The translations under genes and the position numbers were made by a program. The notes beneath the pieces are model-generated. The model was not told where the DNA came from and did no database searches. It saw only the letters and a list, made by a program, of their open reading frames with translations. A stretch of 51,460 bases of DNA from Jiangella anatolica (GTDB taxonomy: Bacteria > Actinomycetota > Actinomycetes > Jiangellales > Jiangellaceae), in assembly GCF_003236295.1 (NCBI RefSeq), contig NZ_POTW01000044.1:1-51460 (forward strand), read 5' to 3'. Positions 35,456 to 42,735 of the stretch are shown here, piece after piece (the first letter of the stretch is position 1; each line of letters opens with the position of its first letter).

Positions 35456-36952
35456 GTGAGACCGGCGCCTGTCGCCCTTCACCCGTCCTCACCAGCCGAC
35501 TCAGATACCCGCCGCTCGCACTGGCGCGACACGTTCGCCTCGCTGCGGGTCCGCAACTACCGCCTCTACGTCATCTCCCAGATCCTGACCAACACGTGCG
35601 GCTGGATGCAGCGCGTCGCGCAGGACTGGCTCATCCTCGGCCTCACCGGGAACGTCGCCTGGGTGGGGCTCACCGTCAGCCTGCAGCTCGCCCCGATGCT
35701 CGTGTTCGGCCTGTGGGGCGGCGTCGTCGCCGACCGGTTCGACAAGCGCAAGCTGCTGATGATCACGCAGTCGCTGTTCGCGCTGTCCGCGCTGGTGCTC
35801 GGCGTGCTGACGCTGACCGGCCTGATCCGCCCGTGGCACGTGCTGGCCGCCGCCGCGTTCATGGGCCTGGCGATCGTCGTCGACAACCCGACCCGGCAGG
35901 CGTTCGTGCCGGAGGTCGCCGGGCACCAGCACCTGCGCAACGCGATCAGCATCAACTCGACGGTGTTCCAGCTCGGCGCGCTGGTCGGGCCGGCGCTGGC
36001 CGCCGTCGGCATCGCGCTGGTCGGCGAGGGCTGGTCGTTCATCGTCAACGCCATGGCCGGCGTCATCGCCGTCGTGTTGCTCGTGGCGATGCGCGCGTCG
36101 GAGCTGTCCGCCGCGCCGGCGCTGTCCCGCACCCGCGGCCAGCTGCGCGAGGGCCTTCGCTACGTCGGCGAGAAGCCGGTCATCCTGTGGTCGGTCGTGC
36201 TGGTCGGCTTCGTCGCGATCACCGGCATCAACCTCGCCACCGTCCTGGCCGCCTACGCCGACGACGTGTTCGACATCGGGTCCGCGGGCTACGGCCTGCT
36301 GAACTCGTGCCTGGCCGCCGGCGCCGTCGCCGGTGCGCTGGCCTCGACCCGGCGCAAGAGCCTGCGGCTGCGCACGCTCGTGTACACGGCCGGGGTCCTG
36401 GGTGTGCTGCAGATGGTGGCCGGCATGATCGGCTCGCTGCCGCTGTTCTGCGCCGTGCTGGTCGGCGTCGGCGCCGTCTCGCTGCTGTACCTGACCGGCG
36501 GCAACACGCTGGTCCAGACGGCGGTCGCCGGCACGATGCGCGGCCGGGTCATGGCGCTGTACATCCTGGTGCTGTTCGGCGCACAGGCCGGCTCCGGCAC
36601 GCTGATCGGCTGGATCGCGCACGAGCACGGCGCGCACATCGCGATGGTCACCAGCGGCGCCGGTCCGCTGCTGGGCGCCATCATCGTCGGCGCGGTGCTC
36701 GCGCGGAAGGGCCGGCTCACCACCCGGCTCATCCTGCGCGACCGGCCCGGGCGCGGCGTCCTGTACGTCGTCCCGCGCGACGCGGTGCCGCCGGCGGCCG
36801 TGTCGCTGCCGTCGGGCCTGCTCAGCCGGGGCCTGCGGGACCGGTCCCGGCAGACGCACCCGGCGGAGCGACGGCGACGGCGGCAGCCCCGCGCCGTGCC
36901 GGGCCGGACGGCGCACCCCCGTCACCACACCCGAACCGGCCGGACGCACTGA
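35456..36952 (+). CDS. MFS transporter (DHA3/enterobactin-exporter-like)
   Basis: 498 residues. The start is the GTG at 35456 with AAGGA eight to nine bases upstream. SLRVRNYRLYVISQILTNTCGWMQRVAQDWLIL opens the first of about 10-12 membrane segments; the loop GGVVADRFDKRKLL carries the MFS signature between segments 2 and 3. The group exports drugs or siderophores. The last 70 residues are hydrophilic and Arg-rich, an extended cytoplasmic tail. The LysR protein encoded divergently is the likely regulator. Confidence 0.9.
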   Translation: MRPAPVALHPSSPADSDTRRSHWRDTFASLRVRNYRLYVISQILTNTCGWMQRVAQDWLILGLTGNVAWVGLTVSLQLAPMLVFGLWGGVVADRFDKRKLLMITQSLFALSALVLGVLTLTGLIRPWHVLAAAAFMGLAIVVDNPTRQAFVPEVAGHQHLRNAISINSTVFQLGALVGPALAAVGIALVGEGWSFIVNAMAGVIAVVLLVAMRASELSAAPALSRTRGQLREGLRYVGEKPVILWSVVLVGFVAITGINLATVLAAYADDVFDIGSAGYGLLNSCLAAGAVAGALASTRRKSLRLRTLVYTAGVLGVLQMVAGMIGSLPLFCAVLVGVGAVSLLYLTGGNTLVQTAVAGTMRGRVMALYILVLFGAQAGSGTLIGWIAHEHGAHIAMVTSGAGPLLGAIIVGAVLARKGRLTTRLILRDRPGRGVLYVVPRDAVPPAAVSLPSGLLSRGLRDRSRQTHPAERRRRRQPRAVPGRTAHPRHHTRTGRTH

Positions 36953-36977
36953 CGAGCGATCCGCGGCGACGGGGCGG

Positions 36978-37607
36978 CTACGGCTCGCAGCCGACCCCGT
37001 CGTCGTCGGAGTCGAGGCCGTAGATGTCCTCGCCGGTGACGGTGACCGGCCCGTCGGCGTAGGACGGGCCGTTGCCACTGCCGCCGGCGCAGTCGACGTC
37101 GGTGTCGATCGGCACGCAGCCGCTGTAGTTCGGGTCGCACTCGTCGCCCGCCGGCGGCGCCACCAGCGCGACCGACTCGTCCTCGGGCTCGGGCGGCGGC
37201 TCGTACGTCCCGATCGACGTCACCTCGTCCACCGGCGCCGCCGTGACCTCGTCGCCGACCAGCGCCCGATCGGTCTCGACGCCGTCGGTGAGCGTGACCT
37301 CGTAGGTCAGCGTCCGCACACCCTCGACCCCGGCGGTGGTCACTGCGGACGTCCCGAGGTCCATCGTGGCGTCCTCGACGGTGACCCGTTCGAACGGGAC
37401 CGCCTCGGTCTGCGTCACGGTCTCGACGGTCACGACCGGCGTCGGCGTGGCGGACGGCGTGGCCGACGGTGTGGCCGCCGCTGCCGACGACGGGGCGGCG
37501 GCGAGCGGCGCCGGCCGGTCCCCGGAGTCGTCGCCGGAGCCGCACGCGGCCGCAGTCAACACAAGAACGAAAACGCCTGTACGCAGGCGTGTTGCACCAG
37601 TACCCAT
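36978..37607 (-). CDS. Lipoprotein with G5 domain and excalibur calcium-binding end
   Basis: 209 residues from the ATG at 37607 (a GTG at 37628 would add seven). A signal peptide ends in lipobox TAAAC (Cys22). A Pro/Thr/Ala linker precedes a G5 domain (VVTVETVTQTEAVPFERV to VTSIGTY), a fold linked to cell-wall glycan binding. The C-terminus has a Cys pair and the DSDDDGVGCEP calcium-binding motif of excalibur domains. It probably sits at the cell wall. A hairpin with a T-rich tail lies within the signal-peptide codons. Confidence 0.85.
   Translation of the reverse strand: MGTGATRLRTGVFVLVLTAAACGSGDDSGDRPAPLAAAPSSAAAATPSATPSATPTPVVTVETVTQTEAVPFERVTVEDATMDLGTSAVTTAGVEGVRTLTYEVTLTDGVETDRALVGDEVTAAPVDEVTSIGTYEPPPEPEDESVALVAPPAGDECDPNYSGCVPIDTDVDCAGGSGNGPSYADGPVTVTGEDIYGLDSDDDGVGCEP
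37573..37590 (-). terminator. Hairpin plus T-rich tail inside the G5 lipoprotein signal peptide
   Basis: ACGCCTG and CAGGCGT form a perfect 7-bp stem around a 4-base loop. On the minus strand it is followed at once by TTTCGTTCTTGT. It begins about 18 bases after the start codon, so it looks like an intrinsic terminator or attenuator inside the coding region. Confidence 0.45.
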
Positions 37608-37685
37608 GGCCCCCCGGCCCCCCTGCACGTCACTGGGAAGCCGCGAGGCTACGCCCGCCGCGACCGGCCGTCAACACGGGCGGGC

Positions 37686-37720
37686 GCCGGGCCGACGCGA
37701 CCCTCGAGCGTCGACCCGGC
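37686..37720 (-). terminator. GC-rich terminator hairpin after the 37735-38058 gene
   Basis: GCCGGG-C-CGACGC (37686-37698) pairs with GCGTCG-A-CCCGGC (37708-37720) with a single C/A mismatch and a 9-base loop. It lies 15 bases past the stop of the minus-strand gene. There is no T-run, as is common in actinobacterial terminators. Confidence 0.6.
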
Positions 37721-37734
37721 GGGCTGGGTGGAAC

Positions 37735-38058
37735 TCAGCGGCCGACCGCCTTCTCCAGCTGCTTCTTCGTCATCTTGGAGCGGCCCTTGATGCCCTTCTC
37801 CTTGGCCTCGTTGTAGAGCTGCTGCTTCGTCCGCCCACCTGGGCCCTTGCCGGAGCGCAGTCCGCCACGCCGGCCGGACGAGATGTCGTCGGTGGACGAG
37901 CGGCTCTTCTCGCGAGCCTCGCCGGACCTCGCCCGCTCCTTGTTGACGGTGCGCGCGGCGATCTCCTCGGCGCGGTCCTCGCTGTAGTCGCGGTCCTCGA
38001 GACCTTCCTTGATGTGCTCGTACTGCCGTTCGCGTTTGTCGCTCCACTGTCTCGGCAT
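37735..38058 (-). CDS. Small charged protein with Rho-N/SAP-like end (often called plasmid stabilization protein)
   Basis: 107 residues, very rich in Arg, Lys and Glu. The sequence MPRQWSDKRERQYEHIKEG, EIAARTVNKERA and DISSGRRGGLRSG is a widespread actinobacterial family usually labelled plasmid stabilization protein, though it is chromosomal here. The C-terminal TKQQLYNEAKEKGIKG..MTKKQLEKAVG resembles a Rho N-terminal or SAP-like nucleic-acid-binding helix set. A very strong GGAGGTGA ribosome site lies six bases before the ATG, suggesting high expression. No toxin partner is nearby. Confidence 0.82.
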   Translation of the reverse strand: MPRQWSDKRERQYEHIKEGLEDRDYSEDRAEEIAARTVNKERARSGEAREKSRSSTDDISSGRRGGLRSGKGPGGRTKQQLYNEAKEKGIKGRSKMTKKQLEKAVGR

Positions 38059-38150
38059 ACGGAATCACCTCCGTCACTCGGGCCCGTACCCCGTCGCGGC
38101 CGGAGCATCCGACCCGGTTTGCCGCCGGGCAGGCCGGGTAGCAGCACGGC

Positions 38151-38444
38151 ATGAGTGACCCGAACGATCCAGACGACGGCTACAACCGCGACCCCGGCGC
38201 GACGCAGGAGGAGGCGGGCGTGCCCGAGATCGCCGATGACCTGCGACCCGTCGACGACATCCCGGAACCGGAGGGCCGTGCCGTCCCGGTGGACGCGCCG
38301 ACGCCCGCCCTGTTCGAGGACGAGTCCGAGCGGACGCTGGAGGACCGGCTGGCCGCGGAGGAGCCCGACACCGAGACGACGGCCGACGAGCCGTCCACCG
38401 CCGGCGACGGCGTCACCGGCATGCACATCGAGAACGACCGCTGA
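38151..38444 (+). CDS. Small acidic protein, DUF5709-like
   Basis: 97 residues, about a quarter Asp and Glu, without signal peptide or membrane segment. The C-terminal ERTLEDRLAAEEPDTET stretch recalls the DUF5709 family found in actinobacteria; function unknown. It has no Shine-Dalgarno, and a TAGCAG hexamer ends six bases before the ATG, suggesting a leaderless start. It is divergent from the Rho-N-like gene and 23 bases ahead of the baeRF2 gene. Confidence 0.65.
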   Translation: MSDPNDPDDGYNRDPGATQEEAGVPEIADDLRPVDDIPEPEGRAVPVDAPTPALFEDESERTLEDRLAAEEPDTETTADEPSTAGDGVTGMHIENDR

Positions 38445-38467
38445 CCCCCATTGCACGAGGAGACACG

Positions 38468-39556
38468 ATGCGACTGCATCCCCTCACCCGCATCCTCGAC
38501 CACCCCGGGCCCTTCGCCAGCGCCCTGCTCGACGTCAGCCGGACGACGGAGGACGCACGGCAGCAGCTGCTGTTGCGCGGCCGGGCGGCCCGGACGGAGC
38601 TGGCGGCGTTCGGAGCGCCGGACGACGTCGCGGAGGAGGTGGTCGAGCGGCTGCTGGAGCCGACGGGGATGCCGGGCGACACGGCGCGGTACGTCGTGGC
38701 GGGGCGCGACGGCGTGGTGGTCGACGAGACGCTGCCGGGGTGGACCGGTCCCGAGGTGCTGACGTGGGGCCCGCTGCCCGACGCGACCGCGTGGCTGGCC
38801 TACCGGGAGTGCGACGTGCCGGCGATCGTCGTCCTGGCCGACCACGTCGGCGCCGACCTGCATCACAGCACCGCGTGGGGGCGCGCTCCCAGCACCGTCC
38901 ACACCGTCGACGGCAGCACCGAGAACCTCTCCAAGGTGCCCGACGGCGGCCTGGCCCGGGCCGACCTGCAGGGGCGGACCGACGAGCAGTGGCGGTTCAA
39001 CGCGCGGGCGGTCGTGTCCGAGCTGGAGCGGCTGGCCGGATCCGAGCCGCCGCTGATCGTGCTGGCCGGCGACCCGCGCGCCCGGCACGACGTCCGCGCC
39101 GGGCTGTCGCCGCACATCGCGGAGCAGGTGGTCGAGGTCGAGCGCGGCAGCCGCGCCGACGGCGCCCGGAACGAGGCGTTCGCCGCCGAGGTCGCCGCCG
39201 TCGCGGAGCGGACGGTGGCCGCACGCCGCGAGCAGGCCGCCGCCCGGCTGGAGGAGCACCTCGGCCGGCACTACGCCGTCGCCGTCGGGCTGGCCGACGT
39301 GCTGACGATGACCGTCCAGGCCGGCGTCGACACCGTCGTGCTGGACCGGGACCGGGCGGCGGACGTGACCGTGCGCCCGGCCGACCACCCGTACCTGCCG
39401 CTGCCCGACGGCGTGCACACCGCGCCCGCGGTCCGGTCCGACCTGCTGGTGCTCGCCGCGGCCGCCGCCACCGGCGCCGAAGCCGTCTTCACCGCACCGA
39501 AGGTGCTGCCCGACGACGGCATCGCCGCGCTGCTGCGCTGGGACGCGCCGAGCTGA
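38468..39556 (+). CDS. baeRF family 2 protein (Rv2629-like, eRF1-related)
   Basis: 362 residues. The layout and motifs (PFASALLDVSRTTEDARQQLLLR at the start, TVHTVDGSTENLSKVPDGG, RTDEQWRFNARAVVSELERL) match the bacterial/archaeal eRF1-like family represented by Rv2629 of Mycobacterium tuberculosis. Related proteins are proposed to act on stalled or hibernating ribosomes. AGGAG precedes the ATG by about seven bases. It may be co-transcribed with the small acidic gene upstream. Confidence 0.85.
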   Translation: MRLHPLTRILDHPGPFASALLDVSRTTEDARQQLLLRGRAARTELAAFGAPDDVAEEVVERLLEPTGMPGDTARYVVAGRDGVVVDETLPGWTGPEVLTWGPLPDATAWLAYRECDVPAIVVLADHVGADLHHSTAWGRAPSTVHTVDGSTENLSKVPDGGLARADLQGRTDEQWRFNARAVVSELERLAGSEPPLIVLAGDPRARHDVRAGLSPHIAEQVVEVERGSRADGARNEAFAAEVAAVAERTVAARREQAAARLEEHLGRHYAVAVGLADVLTMTVQAGVDTVVLDRDRAADVTVRPADHPYLPLPDGVHTAPAVRSDLLVLAAAAATGAEAVFTAPKVLPDDGIAALLRWDAPS

Positions 39557-39586
39557 CGGCGGCTGACGACCCGGCCGACGCCGGCC

Positions 39587-40264
39587 TCAGCCGACGTCGG
39601 CCGGGCGCGACGCGATGATCTGCTCGGCGCGTTCGCTGAGCTTGACGCCGTGATCGCGGGCGCTGCTGCGCAGCAGCGCGAACGCCTGGGCGGCGTCGAT
39701 GCCGTGCCGCTCCATCAGCACGCCCTGCGCCTGGCCGATCGCGTGCCGCTCGTCCATCGCCCGGCGCAGCCCAGACGTGTGCCGGGCCGACGCGAGCGCG
39801 ACGGACGCGTGCTGGGCATAGCAACGGCCGAGCTCGGCCCGCTCGCCGTCGAACGCGCCCACCTTCGCCGAGTAGACGCTCAGCGCGCCCACCGACGACC
39901 GGGTGGTGCCGAGCGACAGCGACAGCACGCTGCGGAATCCCAGCTCGCGGACCGGCCGGCTCCAGCCGCGCCAGCGCGGGTCGTCGTCGACGTCGTCGAC
40001 CACGACGGCGTCGCGTTCGGACATCGCTTGCAGGCCGGGGCCTTCGGCGCAGCTGAGCTGGGCCCGGTCGGCCCGCTCAGCGGCCGGGCTGCTGGCCGAC
40101 AGCACTGCCGGCCGGCCACCCTGGCGGAGCATGACGGCGACGCCGTCGCCGCCGGTCAGCGTCAGCGCGTAGTCGAGAACGCTGCGTACGGTGCTCGGAA
40201 CGTCGGGCTCGCCGTACAGGCCGGCGGCCGCGTCGGCGAGCTCGGACGTCGGGCCGAGGTCCAT
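39587..40264 (-). CDS. GAF-ANTAR transcription antiterminator-type regulator
   Basis: 225 residues from the ATG at 40264, which has AGAGGTGA nine bases ahead; the GTG at 40273 touches that site. A GAF domain (about 10-155) contains the sequence EGPGLQAMSERDAVVVDDV. The ANTAR RNA-binding domain (about 165-220) has AIGQAQGVLMERHGIDAAQAFALLR. Such proteins bind paired hairpins in leader RNAs to prevent termination. It is paralogous to the protein at 41847. Its promoter overlaps a TetR-like operator. Confidence 0.9.
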   Translation of the reverse strand: MDLGPTSELADAAAGLYGEPDVPSTVRSVLDYALTLTGGDGVAVMLRQGGRPAVLSASSPAAERADRAQLSCAEGPGLQAMSERDAVVVDDVDDDPRWRGWSRPVRELGFRSVLSLSLGTTRSSVGALSVYSAKVGAFDGERAELGRCYAQHASVALASARHTSGLRRAMDERHAIGQAQGVLMERHGIDAAQAFALLRSSARDHGVKLSERAEQIIASRPADVG

Positions 40265-40304
40265 GGCCGTCACTCACCTCTCGTCGCGATCCGAAAAGAA
40301 ATGT

Positions 40305-40318
40305 ACAGACGGTTCTGT
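40305..40318. promoter_or_regulatory. TetR-type operator ACAGA-CGGT-TCTGT
   Basis: A perfect 5-bp dyad around four bases in the 99-base gap between the GAF-ANTAR gene and tetR. It overlaps the -10 of the leftward promoter, so binding would block it. The form resembles known TetR-family sites. Confidence 0.6.
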
Positions 40319-40345
40319 CTACCTCTCCACAAGAAGCCGTGTCAA
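40316..40345 (-). promoter_or_regulatory. Putative promoter of the leftward GAF-ANTAR gene
   Basis: On the minus strand a perfect TTGACA (40340-40345) and TAGACA (40316-40321) are separated by 18 bases. The -10 overlaps the operator dyad. Confidence 0.5.
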
Positions 40346-40363
40346 CGGGTATGGTCGATCGTC

Positions 40364-40945
40364 ATGCAGGCTCCGGATTCCGCCGGCGCCTCGCCGAACG
40401 CGAGGGAACGCATCCTGGCGACCAGCTACCGGCTGTTCGCCCGGCGAGGTGTGCTCGGCGTCGGCGTCGACGAGGTCATCGAGCGCTCGCACGTGGCCAA
40501 GGCGACGTTCTACAAGCACTTCCCATCCAAGAACGATCTGGTCCTGGCGTTCCTGGAGCGCCGGGAGCAGGAGTGGACCATCGGCCTGGTCGAGGCCGAG
40601 TCGGAGAAACGCGGCAGCACCCCGGAGGAGCGGCTGCTGGCCATCTTCGACGTGTTCGACGAGTGGTTCCGCGGCGACGACTTCGACGGCATCACCTTCA
40701 TCACGGTGCTGCTCGAGATGGGCCGCTCGCACCCGCTGGGGCAGGCCAGCATCCGGCATCTGGCCAACCTCCGCGCGATCGTCAGCGGCCGCGCCTCCGA
40801 GGCGGGGCTGCGCGAGCCCGAGGAGTTCGCCCGGTCCTGGCAGATCCTCATGAAGGGCTCGGTCATCGCCGCACTCGAGGGCGACGTCGACGCCGCGCGC
40901 CGGGCCAAGGCGATGGCTGCCGGACTCATCGAGCACTACCGCTGA
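40364..40945 (+). CDS. TetR-family transcriptional regulator
   Basis: 193 residues from the ATG at 40364; a TATGGT hexamer ends eight bases upstream and no ribosome site is seen. The helix-turn-helix is at about 14-60 (ARERILATSYRLFARRGVLGVGVDEVIERSHVAKATFYKHFPSK, long family hallmark). The ligand domain fills the rest. It is expected to repress itself and the divergent GAF-ANTAR gene through the dyad at 40305. The next GAF-ANTAR gene follows after 23 bases and may be co-expressed. Confidence 0.93.
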   Translation: MQAPDSAGASPNARERILATSYRLFARRGVLGVGVDEVIERSHVAKATFYKHFPSKNDLVLAFLERREQEWTIGLVEAESEKRGSTPEERLLAIFDVFDEWFRGDDFDGITFITVLLEMGRSHPLGQASIRHLANLRAIVSGRASEAGLREPEEFARSWQILMKGSVIAALEGDVDAARRAKAMAAGLIEHYR

Positions 40946-40968
40946 CCAGCGCCACGGGGGGCGACGAG

Positions 40969-41745
40969 ATGATCGACGACGGGCCGGAAGGCCGTGACCT
41001 CACCGAGTTGCTCGGCGCCGTGCACAACCTGCTGCTCGACGCGCCACAGGTCGAGGAGTTCCTCACCGAGCTGGCCAAGCTGGCCGCCGCCCTCGTCGAG
41101 CCGCCCGCCTCCTGCGGCATCACCACCAGCTACGACGGCCGGCCGCGCACGGTGGTCAGCAGCGACCCCCGGGCCGCGGAGGTCGACGAGGGCCAGTACG
41201 CCGGCGGCTGGGGCCCCTGCGTCCACTCGCTCGCGACCGGCGAGGTGGTCGAGGTCACCGACCAGGAGTCCGACCCGCGCTGGCCGGAGTACCGCGTCCA
41301 CGCCGTCGCGCTCGGCGTCCGGTCGTCGCTGAGCCTGCCGCTGACGGTGAACGGCGACGTCGTCGGCGCGATGAACCTCTACGACTTCGACCGGCCGGGC
41401 GCCTTCGACGAGCGGAACCGGCGCCGGGCCGAGACGTTCGCCGTGCAGGCGTCGACGGCGCTGACGCTCGCGCTGCGGCAGGCGCGCGATGCCGAGCTGA
41501 CCGGCCAGCTGGAGCAGGCGCTGGCCACCCGCAGCGTCATCGACCAGGCCGTCGGCATCCTGATGGCGCAGCAGCGGTGCACAGCCGACCAGGCGTTCGC
41601 TCTGCTGCGCGCCCACTCGCAGAACAACAACCTCAAGCTGCGCACGGTCGCCGAACGGATCGTGGCCAAGGTGTCGGGCCGGCCGGCGGTCCAGTCGGCG
41701 ACGTTCCGTCGCTACGCGACACCGGCTCTCGACGACAGCGCGTAG
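40969..41745 (+). CDS. GAF-ANTAR regulator, second
   Basis: 258 residues. A GAF domain (about 20-170) contains GPCVHSLATGEVVEVTD and SLPLTVNGDVVGAMNLYDF. The ANTAR domain (about 185-245) has VIDQAVGILMAQQRCTADQAFALLR. The GAF type differs from the other two ANTAR proteins here and is closer to the common actinobacterial form. The ATG follows a G-rich stretch rather than a clean ribosome site. It lies just behind tetR. Confidence 0.9.
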   Translation: MIDDGPEGRDLTELLGAVHNLLLDAPQVEEFLTELAKLAAALVEPPASCGITTSYDGRPRTVVSSDPRAAEVDEGQYAGGWGPCVHSLATGEVVEVTDQESDPRWPEYRVHAVALGVRSSLSLPLTVNGDVVGAMNLYDFDRPGAFDERNRRRAETFAVQASTALTLALRQARDAELTGQLEQALATRSVIDQAVGILMAQQRCTADQAFALLRAHSQNNNLKLRTVAERIVAKVSGRPAVQSATFRRYATPALDDSA

Positions 41746-41757
41746 GAGTTGTTTTCG

Positions 41758-41767
41758 CCGATATCGG
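41758..41767. promoter_or_regulatory. Palindrome CCGATATCGG ahead of third GAF-ANTAR gene
   Basis: A perfect 10-base palindrome in the 101-base gap between the two rightward GAF-ANTAR genes. It could be an operator for a regulator of the downstream gene. No copy was noticed elsewhere in the window. Confidence 0.35.
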
Positions 41768-41846
41768 TCCGTACCCTGGCGGTCTCCGGTTAAGAGGTCA
41801 GCCGGCGGCGGTCTCGCCGCGCACTGACCGACGTACCGAGGTCATC

Positions 41847-42569
41847 ATGGACACGCCGTCCGAGGCGCTCCCCGAACCCGAGCCGGAGCTCCTCACCCGG
41901 CAACTGGCCGAGGCAGCCGCGCGGCTCTACCTGCAGCCCGACGTCCACTCGACGGTCACCGCCGTCGTCGAGCAGGGCGTCGACATCATCGGTGGCGACG
42001 CCGCCAGCCTCACGTTGCTGGGCCGGCGCGGCGCGCACGAGCTGACGGTGGCGAGCAGCGACCGCGCCGAGCGGGCCGACCGAGCGCAGCTCGAGCTGGC
42101 CGAAGGGCCGTCGCCGGCGGCGCTGACCGCCCGGGCGCCGGTCATCGTCGACGACATCGCCACCGAGCCGCGCTGGCCGCGCTGGCAGGACGCCGTGGCC
42201 GACGCCGGCTTCCGCAGCCTGCTGGCGCTGCCCCTGGAGCTCGGCCCGCACTACTCCGGCGCCCTCGTCGTGCTCTGGACCCTGCCCGAGCAGCCGGCCG
42301 ACCGGCACCTCGCGGTGGCCCGGCTGCTGCTGCGGCACGCCGCCATCGCGATCGTCGACGCGCGCCGGTCCTCCACGCTGCGCGAGGCCATCGACGCCAG
42401 GTACCAGATCGGGCTGGCCCAGGGCATCCTGATGGAGCGGTACGGCCTGGACGCCACCCAGTCCTTCGAGCTGCTGCGCCGCTACTCGCGCGACAACAAC
42501 GTCAAGCTCAGCCAGGTGGCGGCCGGCGTCGTGCGCACGCGGGCGCTGCCCGACGCGCGCGGCGAGTGA
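41847..42569 (+). CDS. GAF-ANTAR regulator, third
   Basis: 240 residues. The GAF domain (about 15-170) shares the phrase DVHSTVTAVVEQGVDIIGGD with its paralogue at 39587. The ANTAR domain has QIGLAQGILMERYGLDATQSFELLRRYSRDNNVKLSQ. The ATG at 41847 has GAGGT five bases upstream. A strong convergent hairpin lies 11 bases past the stop. RNA targets are not visible in the window. Confidence 0.9.
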   Translation: MDTPSEALPEPEPELLTRQLAEAAARLYLQPDVHSTVTAVVEQGVDIIGGDAASLTLLGRRGAHELTVASSDRAERADRAQLELAEGPSPAALTARAPVIVDDIATEPRWPRWQDAVADAGFRSLLALPLELGPHYSGALVVLWTLPEQPADRHLAVARLLLRHAAIAIVDARRSSTLREAIDARYQIGLAQGILMERYGLDATQSFELLRRYSRDNNVKLSQVAAGVVRTRALPDARGE

Positions 42570-42580
42570 GCGAGAACGGC

Positions 42581-42623
42581 CACTCCGCTCCCGGGAAGGG
42601 GGGCTTCGCCGGGGAGCGGAGTG
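42581..42623. terminator. Bidirectional 12-bp terminator hairpin
   Basis: CACTCCGCTCCC (42581-42592) pairs perfectly with GGGAGCGGAGTG (42612-42623) around 19 bases. It sits between convergent genes ending at 42569 (+) and 42736 (-), so it can serve both. The remaining 112 bases up to 42735 hold no gene that I can see. Confidence 0.75.
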
Positions 42624-42735
42624 CCGATTCCCCCGTAGACGGATGTTTCGGCCCTGCGCCTGCACCCGTCACTCTTTAGGAGGCACGAGCGGACCGCATC
42701 AGCACGCGGCAATCCGAAGAATTTCTCCGGCCGCC

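Noticed and set aside
37735-38058. Toxin-antitoxin module suggested by the family name plasmid stabilization protein
   Set aside because: No partner toxin or antitoxin nearby; the sequence is a chromosomal Rho-N-like small protein.
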